From: an uncultured Clostridia bacterium
GTDB taxonomy: Bacteria; Bacillota; Clostridia; Oscillospirales; Acutalibacteraceae
Assembly (NCBI GenBank): GCA_945912145.1
Contig: CAMEBF010000012.1
Coordinates: 1-64,000 of the forward strand
Length of the DNA stretch: 64,000 bases
Reading direction: 5' to 3'
The notes under the pieces are model-generated. The model was not told where the DNA came from, ran no database searches, and saw only the letters and a list, made by a program, of their open reading frames with translations. Position numbers and translations under genes: made by a program. Positions 24,079-31,495 of this stretch are shown here, piece by piece (the stretch's first letter is position 1; each line of letters begins with the position of its first letter).

Positions 24079-26118
24079 TTACAGTTTTTCAAGCCCGATG
24101 ACGGCGCGCAGAATCAGCCGCGCGTCGCTTGCCGTGATCTGCCCGTCTTCATTTACGTCGCAGGCGTATGCCAAATTGGCTTGCGGCGTTTCGAGACTGA
24201 CAGCACAGCGTAACGTATAGCGCGCATCTGCGGCCGTCAGCTTGCCGTCGCAGTTCGCGTCGCCTTTTTTTGCTTTTTCGTCGACCGTCAGTTCGCCTCC
24301 CGCTGTTTGCGTCCGGGCGCCGTCGAGATCGGTCACAAGGATTTCGGCCGTGTAGTCTCCCCCTTTGGGAAGCGTGAAAGTAAATTCGTCGGAAGCGATT
24401 TCGTCACTTGTCAGAACAAGCTCTCCGTCGCAGATGATACGGAACACGGCGGTATAACTGCCGCTGCCGCCGAGAATCTCCGCCGAGCAGGTAACGACCG
24501 CACCGACGACGGCGTAGCCGGTGGAAAACATGGCGTTGGCGGCGGACAGGGCGCGGATCACCGTGAGCGGTTCGCTTTGCACGGAAACGACCTGAGACTC
24601 TTCGTCGCGAATGGTGACGGTAACGGTATATTCGCCGCTGTCTGTTGGTTTTTCCGCAATTTTTACAGTATTGTTTTTAACCGTGTTAAACGGAGAACTG
24701 TAGATGACATCGCCGTTCCGGTGGATCGTGTAGGAATACGAAAGCTGCCCTTCACCGCCGGAAGTATGAAGCGTCCAGAAGACGGATTCCCCGAGCATTG
24801 CGGTATTCTGCTCTTTGTCGGAGGTGATGTCGCTGACGACGATCGGATCGAATATGCCGATGTCCGGGCTTGTGACGGTCGCTTTTTGTCCGCTTTTGGC
24901 ATCGACGGCCAACACCAGAACGTGATATATGCCGTTTTCGCTGAACGTATATTGAAAATCCTCATAATCGGAAGCGGAACGGATCTGAATCGGCGTGCCG
25001 TTGCGGTAGAGATAAAAAGTATACAGATAGCTGCCGCTGCCGCCGGACGCCGCTGCGCGCCATTTGATCTGTCCGCCTTTGACGGCGTCGCCTGTCATGG
25101 AGACAGTCACGGCAAATTCGGGTTCGGGAGGCGTTTCGTCGGGAACGGTGATGACGTTCAGCTCGACATAGGCATAGTTGCCCGATGCGTCGAACGCATA
25201 GATGTAGGTGCAGTAATCGCCGGCGCGTGAAGAAAACTCGCTGACGGAGACGGTGTGCGACGCGTTGCCGTTTTCCGGCGTCTGGCTGTACCATCTGGCG
25301 GAATCCACCCCGTCGTCTTTATAGTAAACGGCGAAGAAGACCGCCGTCACTTCTTTGTTATCCGCGACAGAGCATGAAACCGTGTAGCCGGAAGAATTGA
25401 GATCCGAAACAACAACGTCTTTGATCTCGGGTGCCGTGGTGTCGCTGTCGGGTGTCGGGCCGTCGCTGAAACGGCTCCAGTCGATGCTCGCGCAAAAATT
25501 ATAGGTTCTCGTGCGTCTGGCGTTCTGACTGCTGCACGCATAGAGCGTACCGAGATTGACGGTGCCGTACGCGCCGACGACCTGACGGTAAAAGCTCGCC
25601 GCGCCGTTTCTGCCGTTCTGATTCTCGTAATCGGCGAAGAAAACCAGTGCCTGCGGTTCGGTGATGCCAAGACTCTGTCCGTGCCGCACATAGCCCGCAA
25701 TGTAGTTGTAAGCGGTTCTGTCCTGCACCTTGCGGCTTTCCGCCGTTCCGAGCAGTACGGAAATCGCGGACGCTTCCGCCTGTGTGGGGATTCTTGTCTC
25801 CCAGTAGGAGGACGTGATGATCTCATTGTAAAGTGAGGAACCGAGAATGTTCAGTGCCTGCGATGGATTCTCTGCCACGATGTCCTTGAGAAGATTGAGC
25901 GCGTTGGTGGCGTGCCAGCCGATCATACCAATGCTCAGCGCACCGTTGTCGTTGCGGACGACCGTCGTGTATTCGCCCTCATTATATATAATAATGTATG
26001 TAGCTGCGTTGACGATTTGCGAAAAGGACGGCGCCGCCGCTGCAAAAACAGGTAGGGAGGCTGCGCTCAGCAGAACGGTGAGAAGTAATGACAGAATACG
26101 TTTTCCTCTTTTTTTCAT
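24079..26118 (-). CDS. Secreted lysozyme/chitosanase-like protein with beta repeats and dockerin-like tail
   Basis: 679 aa; ATG at 26118 is 7 nt from GGAGG, whereas the ATG at 26124 is too close. Signal peptide to about 28. The head domain contains YNEGEYTTVVRNDNGALSIG and WHATNALNLL, with Glu47/Glu49 and Asp57 as possible catalytic acids; I recognise this as a family of Firmicutes cell-wall-lytic-like domains but cannot name it firmly. A GBS/Bsp-like repeat follows at about 230-330, then three PKD/Y-Y-Y-like beta modules, and dockerin F-hands at the end (GDANCDGKLTAADARYTLR, DVNEDGQITASDARLILR). Probable operon with the papain-like dockerin gene. Confidence 0.8.
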   Translation of the reverse strand: MKKRGKRILSLLLTVLLSAASLPVFAAAAPSFSQIVNAATYIIIYNEGEYTTVVRNDNGALSIGMIGWHATNALNLLKDIVAENPSQALNILGSSLYNEIITSSYWETRIPTQAEASAISVLLGTAESRKVQDRTAYNYIAGYVRHGQSLGITEPQALVFFADYENQNGRNGAASFYRQVVGAYGTVNLGTLYACSSQNARRTRTYNFCASIDWSRFSDGPTPDSDTTAPEIKDVVVSDLNSSGYTVSCSVADNKEVTAVFFAVYYKDDGVDSARWYSQTPENGNASHTVSVSEFSSRAGDYCTYIYAFDASGNYAYVELNVITVPDETPPEPEFAVTVSMTGDAVKGGQIKWRAAASGGSGSYLYTFYLYRNGTPIQIRSASDYEDFQYTFSENGIYHVLVLAVDAKSGQKATVTSPDIGIFDPIVVSDITSDKEQNTAMLGESVFWTLHTSGGEGQLSYSYTIHRNGDVIYSSPFNTVKNNTVKIAEKPTDSGEYTVTVTIRDEESQVVSVQSEPLTVIRALSAANAMFSTGYAVVGAVVTCSAEILGGSGSYTAVFRIICDGELVLTSDEIASDEFTFTLPKGGDYTAEILVTDLDGARTQTAGGELTVDEKAKKGDANCDGKLTAADARYTLRCAVSLETPQANLAYACDVNEDGQITASDARLILRAVIGLEKL

Positions 26119-26195
26119 ATCCATTCCTCCGTCAAAATTGGCTAAAGTTCGGATTTTTGATCGTCTGAAAGCGTTTTTTCTTTTGAGCGTTTGCT

Positions 26196-26224
26196 ATTTT
26201 AGCACTTTTTCGGTGCCGGGTCAA
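26196..26224 (-). promoter_or_regulatory. Promoter of the dockerin gene pair
   Basis: TTGACC (26224-26219), 17 nt, TAAAAT (26201-26196) on the minus strand; leader of about 70 nt to the ATG at 26118. Confidence 0.78.
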
Positions 26225-26513
26225 CCGTTCTCGGGCGTCTTTGTGAAAACATACTCAAGGGACAAAACGAAAAGGTTACAATTTTGTAAACATTTACGGC
26301 GTTTTTGTCATCAATTTGTAATAGATTTCCATGTTGCGCAGAAATTCCGACAGAAATTTCCATTGTTAAAAAAATGTCACTTTTTCTGTAAAAATGAAAG
26401 AAAACTATAGATTTCTCGGAAAGAATGTGTTATAATTCAAATACATGTACAAAAACGCAGAACGGTATATGGGTATATCTGTTTTGATATAATTGATTGG
26501 AGGAACCATTTCA
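26225..26513 (+). other. AT-rich divergent intergenic region, leader of the hydrogenase operon
   Basis: No gene seen. Two -10-like boxes face the hydrogenase operon (TATAAT at 26431-26436 and at 26488-26493), but neither has a good -35 at 17 nt, so this large operon may need an activator or another sigma factor. The stretch 26290-26400 is A/T-rich with several TTTCC/GGAAA-like and TTTTTGT tracts. Hydrogenase operons in related anaerobes are often controlled by the redox repressor Rex; I could not find a convincing Rex palindrome. Confidence 0.4.
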
Positions 26514-27008
26514 ATGAAAAAGAAAATCAGCAACATTCCGTTTTCCGGTACGCCCGAACAGGAGGCCGAGCTCAAGGCTGTTATCGCCGCAAACTGTGAC
26601 GATAAGAGCAAGCTGATGGCCGTCATGCAGGAGGCGCAGGGAATCTACGGCTATCTGCCCCGTGAGGTTCAGGTCATGATCGCCGAGGGCATGGGTGTCC
26701 CGCTTGAGAAAGTTTACGGCGTTGCTACTTTTTACGCGCAGTTCTCGCTTTCGCCCAAGGGCAAATACAATATTTCGGTCTGTCTCGGTACGGCCTGTTA
26801 TGTCAAAGGCTCGCAGCAGGTTCTCGATAAGATCGAGGAAATCCTCGGCGTAGAGGCCGGCGGCTGCTCGGCGGACGGCAGATTCTCCATTGAAGCCTGC
26901 CGCTGCATCGGTGCCTGCGGTCTGGCTCCCGTTATGATGATTAACGACGACGTTTACGGCCGTCTTGTTCCCGATGACGTCGCCGATATTCTCGCAAAGT
27001 ACGAATAA
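26514..27008 (+). CDS. hydC: NADH dehydrogenase/hydrogenase 24-kDa-type subunit (NuoE/HydC)
   Basis: 164 aa from MKKKISNIPFSG; GGAGG lies 10 nt upstream. Thioredoxin-like [2Fe-2S] protein: helical N-terminus with AQGIYGYLPREVQVMIAEGM, then four Cys in CLGTACYVKG and CRCIGACGLAP. It is the small subunit that, with HydB, passes electrons between NADH and ferredoxin-linked clusters of the [FeFe] hydrogenase HydABC. First gene of the hydrogenase operon. Confidence 0.93.
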   Translation: MKKKISNIPFSGTPEQEAELKAVIAANCDDKSKLMAVMQEAQGIYGYLPREVQVMIAEGMGVPLEKVYGVATFYAQFSLSPKGKYNISVCLGTACYVKGSQQVLDKIEEILGVEAGGCSADGRFSIEACRCIGACGLAPVMMINDDVYGRLVPDDVADILAKYE

Positions 27009-27061
27009 CATACCGCCTTTCCCGAAAAACGGGACAGAGCGGACGAAAGGTTCTTGTCGTT

Positions 27062-27415
27062 ATGAAAATCAGTGAAATTGTACGGCTGCTCGAGGCGAAG
27101 GTGATCTGCGGGGAAGATGTGCTCGATCACGACGTATTTTCCGCCTGCGGCAGTGATATGATGAGCGACGTTCTGGCGTATGTGAAGGATCAGGCGGTTC
27201 TTCTGACCGGACTTGTCAATTCCCAGGTGATCCGCACGGCGGAGATGATGGACATGGTCTGCATCGTGTTCGTCCGCTCCAAACAGCCGAACGAAGAGAT
27301 GATTGCGCTTGCGAAAGAGAGCGGCATGGCCGTTCTGACGACAGACATGCGGCTTTACGAGGCTTGCGGAAAGCTCTACGTAAACGGACTTGTCGGAAAC
27401 GGCAGGAAGACATGA
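27062..27415 (+). CDS. DRTGG-domain protein (first copy)
   Basis: 117 aa, single DRTGG-like domain (VLAYVKDQAVLLTGLVN, then IVFVRSKQPNEEMIALAKE). DRTGG domains are small alpha/beta modules of unclear function that accompany hydrogenase-related sensor genes in Thermotoga and Clostridia. Stop overlaps the next start by 4 nt (ATGA). A second, different copy lies at 29376. Role inferred as regulatory from this context. Confidence 0.8.
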   Translation: MKISEIVRLLEAKVICGEDVLDHDVFSACGSDMMSDVLAYVKDQAVLLTGLVNSQVIRTAEMMDMVCIVFVRSKQPNEEMIALAKESGMAVLTTDMRLYEACGKLYVNGLVGNGRKT

Positions 27416-27837
27416 GTGAATCCTTAACTTTTCATTACAACGTAGACGGTGAGGATTTTACATCGGCAGGGCAGGCGTCCGTTCAGGTTAAAAAGAATCT
27501 GCGGCGGCTCGGCATTCCGCCTGAGATCATCCGTCAGGTTTCCATTGCCATGTATGAGGGCGAGATCAATATGGTGATTCACGCCGGCGGCGGCGACGCA
27601 GATGTGATCGTCAGCGAAGATAAGATTGAAATCATTCTGGCGGATCACGGTCCCGGCATTGCCGATATTGACCTCGCCATGCAGGAGGGCTATTCCACCG
27701 CGCCCGACAGCGTCCGTTCGCTGGGCTTCGGCGCCGGCATGGGGCTCCCGAATATGAAACGCTACACCGACGAGATGACGATCGATTCCACCGTCGGCGT
27801 CGGCACGACGATCAGAATGGTCGTTAAACTGCAATAA
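27412..27837 (+). CDS. RsbW-like anti-sigma/serine kinase ATPase
   Basis: 141 aa from MSESLTFHYNV, start overlapping the preceding stop. GHKL ATPase fold: N-box YEGEINMVIHAGGG, G1 box DHGPGIADID, G2 region FGAGMGLPNMKRY. Length and motifs fit RsbW/SpoIIAB-type switch kinases. It is encoded directly before a HydS-like hydrogenase, the same association as in the T. maritima hyd operon, suggesting that a hydrogen or redox signal controls a sigma factor or phosphoprotein. Partner proteins are not in the window apart from a second ATPase at 30433. Confidence 0.87.
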   Translation: MSESLTFHYNVDGEDFTSAGQASVQVKKNLRRLGIPPEIIRQVSIAMYEGEINMVIHAGGGDADVIVSEDKIEIILADHGPGIADIDLAMQEGYSTAPDSVRSLGFGAGMGLPNMKRYTDEMTIDSTVGVGTTIRMVVKLQ

Positions 27838-27845
27838 AATTCCGG

Positions 27846-27911
27846 ATCAAAAGGCGAAGCCTTTTCCGAAACTCTTCACTTTTCACTATTCACTATTCAT
27901 TCTTCATTATA
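27846..27911 (-). repeat. Solo mini-hairpin repeat with heptamer tail
   Basis: GATC, stem AAAAGGC, GAA triloop, stem GCCTTTT, CCGA, then about six degenerate 7-mers from 27871 (ACTCTTC, ACTTTTC, ACTATTC twice, ATTCTTC). Read on the minus strand it has the family order TCGG-stem-TTC-stem-GAT. It fills the gap before the HydS-like gene. Confidence 0.75.
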
Positions 27912-27932
27912 TCAGTAAGGGTGGTGACCGTT

Positions 27933-29174
27933 ATGTACGCGCATTCCGTTGAGCTGGACGTCAGCAAATGTACGGGCTGCACGACCTGTCTCAAGCATTG
28001 TCCGACCGAGGCGATCCGGATCCGCGACGGTCACGCCGTCATCAATGAAGAACGCTGCATCGACTGCGGCGAATGTATCCGTGTCTGTTCGAGCAATGCG
28101 AAAAAGGCGATGTGCAGCAAGTTTGAGCACTATCAGCATTATAAATGGAAAATCGCGCTGCCGGCTCCCTCTCTCTATGGTCAGTTTGATAATTTAGAGG
28201 ATGTGGACACCGTCCTGCAGGGACTGCTCGACATCGGCTTCGACGATGTTTTTGAAGTCGCGCAGGCGGCGGAGTTCGTCACGGAATACACAAGGCTCTA
28301 CTTAAAAACACAGGGCATCAAAAAACCGGTCATCAGCTCGGCGTGTCCCGTCGTCGTACGGCTGATTTCGCTCAGGTATCCGTATCTGCGCGATAACCTC
28401 ATGCCGATTCTGCCGCCGATTGAGATCGCCGCCATGATGGCCAGAAAAAAAGCCAAGGAAGAACACCCCGAACTGAAAGACGAGGACATCGGTCTGTTCT
28501 TCATTTCGCCGTGCGCCGCCAAGGTCAGCTATATCCGCAACGGCTTCGGCAATTATAAAAGCAAAATCGACGTTGTTATTTCTTTAAAAGATATTTATTT
28601 TAAACTTCTGGGCGTGATGAAGCGCGGTGATACGCCGAATGTTTCCTCAAAAGCCGGCATGATCGGCATCGGTTGGGCGTCGAGCGGCGGTGAATCCTCC
28701 GCGATTCTCAACGATAATTATCTGGCGGCGGACGGCATCGAGAATGTCAATAAGGTGCTGGATGCGATCGAAAACGGCAATATCCCACAGCTCGAATTTG
28801 TGGAGCTGAACGCCTGCACCGGCGGCTGTGTCGGCGGCGTGATGACGATTGAGAATCCGTTCATCGCCAGAACCCGTTTGCAGTCCGTCCGGCGGTACCT
28901 ACCGGTTTCCTTAAACCGTCTGCCGGCCGATATGCACTATGTACCCGAAAACTGCTACTGCTCTGAGTTGCCGACATATACGCCGATCTCGCGTCTGAGC
29001 GAGAACTTCAGCGAGTCGATGCGTATGATGGCGCAGATTCAGGAGATCCGGGGGACGCTTCCCGGTATTGACTGCGGTGCCTGCGGCTCTCCCACGTGCC
29101 GCGCATTTGCGGAGGACATTGTACGGGGCAATGTTGCGGACATCACACAGTGTAAAGTGCTGGATCGTTCGTGA
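27933..29174 (+). CDS. HydS-like putative sensory [FeFe] hydrogenase
   Basis: 413 aa; ATG at 27933 preferred after AAGGGTGG. Two N-terminal [4Fe-4S] sites (CTGCTTCLKHCP, CIDCGECIRVCS), a hydrogenase large-subunit domain, and a C-terminal [4Fe-4S] domain (DCGACGSPTCRAFAEDI). H-cluster loops are divergent: SSACPVVV for TSCCPGW, SPCAAKV for MPCTAKK, and NACTGGCVGG for MACPGGCxxGG. The Ala before the loop-1 Cys is the kind of substitution reported for sensory HydS proteins with slow catalysis. Together with RsbW-like and DRTGG neighbours this points to hydrogen or redox sensing rather than bulk turnover. It may not bind a complete H-cluster. Confidence 0.85.
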   Translation: MYAHSVELDVSKCTGCTTCLKHCPTEAIRIRDGHAVINEERCIDCGECIRVCSSNAKKAMCSKFEHYQHYKWKIALPAPSLYGQFDNLEDVDTVLQGLLDIGFDDVFEVAQAAEFVTEYTRLYLKTQGIKKPVISSACPVVVRLISLRYPYLRDNLMPILPPIEIAAMMARKKAKEEHPELKDEDIGLFFISPCAAKVSYIRNGFGNYKSKIDVVISLKDIYFKLLGVMKRGDTPNVSSKAGMIGIGWASSGGESSAILNDNYLAADGIENVNKVLDAIENGNIPQLEFVELNACTGGCVGGVMTIENPFIARTRLQSVRRYLPVSLNRLPADMHYVPENCYCSELPTYTPISRLSENFSESMRMMAQIQEIRGTLPGIDCGACGSPTCRAFAEDIVRGNVADITQCKVLDRS

Positions 29175-29198
29175 TCAGGCTGCGAAAGCGATTATCAC

Positions 29199-29343
29199 AA
29201 TGAGCAAAGTTCAAAGTGCAAAGTGCAGTATCGGAAGCCCTGCGGGCTTGGATTTTACGCCTGCGGCGCGCTCCATTATAATGAATCAAAAGGCGAAGCC
29301 TTTTCCGACATTGAACTTTGAACATTGCACTTTGAACTTTTCT
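29199..29343. mobile_element. Complete short repeat element (MITE-like), no gene
   Basis: Left end: heptamers of GTTCAAA/GTGCAAA type, then TCGG and stem AAGCCC-TGC-GGGCTT. Centre: a small CGCC-TGC-GGCG hairpin and TTATAATGAATC. Right end: AAAAGGC-GAA-GCCTTTT, CCGA, then heptamers CATTGAA, CTTTGAA, CATTGCA, CTTTGAA. The two ends are inverted relative to each other. The left end matches the right end of the gene-bearing element at 44605 over about 29 bp starting AATGAGC. It separates the HydS-like and second DRTGG genes. Confidence 0.7.
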
Positions 29344-29375
29344 TATGATAGATTCATTCAGGTAGAGGGTACGGT

Positions 29376-29702
29376 ATGACAGTCAAGGAGCTTTGCGAAA
29401 AATGCGGATTCACCGCGGTGACGCTTCCCGAAAGCGACAGGGAAGTGCGCGGCTGCTATATCGGCGACCTGCTCAGTTGGGTGATGGGTCGCGCCGAAGC
29501 GGACGAAGCGTGGATTACGATCATGTCAAATATCAACATCGTCGCGGTCGCATCGCTCACGGACGTCGCCTGTATCATTTTAGCAGAAGGTGTCACGCTC
29601 GAGGACGATGTGAAAAACACGGCCGAGACGAAAGGCATCAATATCCTTATGAGCGGCAAGGCGGCGTATGAAACCGCGCTCACTATATCCGAATTTGTAT
29701 GA
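29376..29702 (+). CDS. DRTGG-domain protein (second copy)
   Basis: 108 aa. Same small fold as the protein at 27062 but clearly diverged (CYIGDLLSWVMGRAEADEAW, NINIVAVASLTDVACIIL). Begins a run of tightly overlapping genes: its stop overlaps the PHP gene start by 4 nt. Function unknown; the pairing with hydrogenase genes is the main clue. Confidence 0.8.
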   Translation: MTVKELCEKCGFTAVTLPESDREVRGCYIGDLLSWVMGRAEADEAWITIMSNINIVAVASLTDVACIILAEGVTLEDDVKNTAETKGINILMSGKAAYETALTISEFV

Positions 29703-30436
29703 ACCGCTATTACTACGATCTGCATATTCATTCCTGCCTGTCCCCGTGCGGCGATGATGATATGACGCCGAATAATATCGCGGGGATGGGGACGCTGAAC
29801 GGTCTGAACATTATGGCGCTGACCGATCATAACACCTGCAAAAACTGTCCGGCTTTTTTTAAGGCCGCGAAGAAAAACGGCATCGTGCCCGTTGCGGGCA
29901 TGGAGCTGACAACCGCCGAGGACATTCACGCCGTATGCCTGTTCCCCGATCTGGAAACGGCAATGGCATTTGACGAATGGCTGCAGGGAGCAAGGATTCT
30001 GATTCCGAACCGTCCCGACATCTTCGGCAATCAGTTGATTTTAGATGAAAACGATGAAATCATCGGCGAGGAACCGTATCTGCTCTCGAACGCGACGAAC
30101 ATCACGATCGACGAAGCGTACCGCGTCGTCAGAGAGCACGACGGCATCTGCTATCCGGCTCATGTAGACCGCGAAGCGAACGGCATCATCGCGACGCTCG
30201 GCACATTTCCCGAGGACAGCGATTTTACGGCGGCGGAGTTTCACGACGGTGAGAACATCTCCTCTTATATAGAAACCTATCCCGGTCTGCGGGATAAGCG
30301 CGTGATCGTCTCGTCCGACGCGCATTATCTCTGGAACATCAAAGAGAAAAAAGAGTTTTTCGAGCTGGACGACGAACCCTATTCGAGCGCGCTCGTCAGG
30401 CAAAATTTGTTTGCGATTTTGGGAGCAAAACCATGA
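29699..30436 (+). CDS. PHP-domain metal-dependent phosphoesterase
   Basis: 245 aa. YYDLHIHSCLSPCG is the first metal-binding motif, followed by ALTDHNTC, PVAGMELTT, PAHVDREANG and VSSDAHYLW, the usual His/Asp/Glu set of trinuclear PHP enzymes. Members act on nucleotides or phosphosugars such as 3',5'-nucleoside bisphosphate. Overlaps genes on both sides by 4 nt, so it is produced together with the DRTGG and ATPase proteins and probably takes part in the same signalling path. Confidence 0.88.
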   Translation: MNRYYYDLHIHSCLSPCGDDDMTPNNIAGMGTLNGLNIMALTDHNTCKNCPAFFKAAKKNGIVPVAGMELTTAEDIHAVCLFPDLETAMAFDEWLQGARILIPNRPDIFGNQLILDENDEIIGEEPYLLSNATNITIDEAYRVVREHDGICYPAHVDREANGIIATLGTFPEDSDFTAAEFHDGENISSYIETYPGLRDKRVIVSSDAHYLWNIKEKKEFFELDDEPYSSALVRQNLFAILGAKP

Positions 30437-30984
30437 AAGAGCTATCGCTGAACATTCTGGATATCGCGAAAAATTCCGTCAAAGCCGGCGCTACGGTTGT
30501 GAGCATCACGCTGACGGAAACGGACAATATGCTGACTATGGCCATCGCGGACGACGGCTGCGGCATGAAGCCCGATTTTTTGGAGCGTGTGACGGATCCG
30601 TTTTCCACAACACGAACGACGCGAAAGGTCGGTATGGGCATTCCGTTTCTGAAGCTTGCGGCGGAGCAGACCGGCGGCAGTTTTTCGATCACGTCGAAAC
30701 ATGAGAGCGATTTTCCCGATGCGCACGGCACCGTCACGACGGCAGTCTTTTGCAAAGACAGCATTGATTTTACGCCGCTGGGCGACGTGATCTCTTCGGT
30801 GACAACGCTCATTCAGGGCAGTCCCGGAATCCGTTGGGTGTTCACGCATACGACCCCGAAAGGCGACGTGACCCTCGATACCGATGAACTGAAAGCGGTG
30901 CTTGGCGACGTTCCGCTTGACAACATCGAGGTCATCATGTGGATTCGCGATTACCTGAAAGAGGCCTACGCCGAAATCGCCTGA
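30433..30984 (+). CDS. GHKL-type ATPase / histidine-kinase-like ATP-binding protein
   Basis: 183 aa. N-box LNILDIAKNSVKAGA, G1 ADDGCGMKPDFL, G2 KVGMGIPFLKLAAEQTGGSF: an ATP-binding domain without a phosphoacceptor or sensor domain. The last ~60 residues (TTPKGDVTLDTDELKAVLGD) are a separate small region. The second GHKL protein of the operon; with the RsbW-like protein at 27412 it suggests a kinase/phosphatase switch linked to hydrogenase activity. No substrate assigned. Confidence 0.85.
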   Translation: MKELSLNILDIAKNSVKAGATVVSITLTETDNMLTMAIADDGCGMKPDFLERVTDPFSTTRTTRKVGMGIPFLKLAAEQTGGSFSITSKHESDFPDAHGTVTTAVFCKDSIDFTPLGDVISSVTTLIQGSPGIRWVFTHTTPKGDVTLDTDELKAVLGDVPLDNIEVIMWIRDYLKEAYAEIA

Positions 30985-30992
30985 AAACCTTA

Positions 30993-31048
30993 TCAATTAT
31001 GCATGATGCATTCTTCATTTTGCATTCTGCATTCTGCATTCTGAATTA
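30993..31048 (+). repeat. Solo heptamer tract
   Basis: About eight consecutive 7-mers in strict register: TCAATTA, TGCATGA, TGCATTC, TTCATTT, TGCATTC three times, TGAATTA. No mini-hairpin is attached. It occupies the gap between the ATPase and 2Fe-2S protein genes. Confidence 0.8.
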
Positions 31049-31082
31049 AATTTGTATATTATTGGAAAGGATTCGATATACT

Positions 31083-31448
31083 ATGAAGTCATTAGCTGAG
31101 CTTGCAGCAATCAAAGAAAAAATGCAGAGCAAGGTCGTTTTGCGCGAAGGCAGCGGAGAAATCCGTGTCGTCGTCGGCATGGCTACCTGCGGCATCGCCG
31201 CCGGTGCAAGACCGGTTCTTTCTGCTTTTGTGGAAGAAGTCAGCAACGCAGGTCTTGCCGATAAGGTCATGGTCACGCAGACCGGCTGTATCGGCGTTTG
31301 TCAGTACGAGCCCGTTGTCGAAGTCTTTGAAGCCGGCAAGGAAAAGGTCACTTATGTCAAAATGACGGCGGAAAAGGCGAAAGAGGTTGTGGAAAAGCAC
31401 CTCAAGGGCGGCAGCGTCGTAGAAGAATACACCATCACGAACGTATAA
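31083..31448 (+). CDS. [2Fe-2S] thioredoxin-like ferredoxin
   Basis: 121 aa from the ATG at 31083; AAAGGA lies 12 nt upstream, and a TTG 21 nt earlier would overlap it. Cys pattern MATCGIAAGARP ... TQTGCIGVCQYEP is the four-Cys [2Fe-2S] site of NuoE-C-terminal-like ferredoxins. It matches the short ferredoxin that accompanies HydS and HydABC genes elsewhere. Likely an electron carrier or extra cluster for HydB. Confidence 0.9.
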   Translation: MKSLAELAAIKEKMQSKVVLREGSGEIRVVVGMATCGIAAGARPVLSAFVEEVSNAGLADKVMVTQTGCIGVCQYEPVVEVFEAGKEKVTYVKMTAEKAKEVVEKHLKGGSVVEEYTITNV

Positions 31449-31495
31449 GTCGCGTCGATGGATTCCCATTGTAATTTTAGTTGGAGGTAAAAAAT

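Noticed and set aside
24079-26118. Dockerin proteins taken as evidence for a cellulosome
   Set aside because: None of the dockerin-tailed proteins here is a cellulase and no cohesin or scaffoldin is in the window.
26290-26430. Rex-like operator ahead of the hydrogenase operon
   Set aside because: Only AT-rich partial matches to TTGTTAA-type half sites; no convincing palindrome.
30993-31048. Heptamer tract considered as an origin or DnaA-box cluster
   Set aside because: TGCATTC-type heptamers do not match TTATCCACA boxes and the tract is inside an operon.
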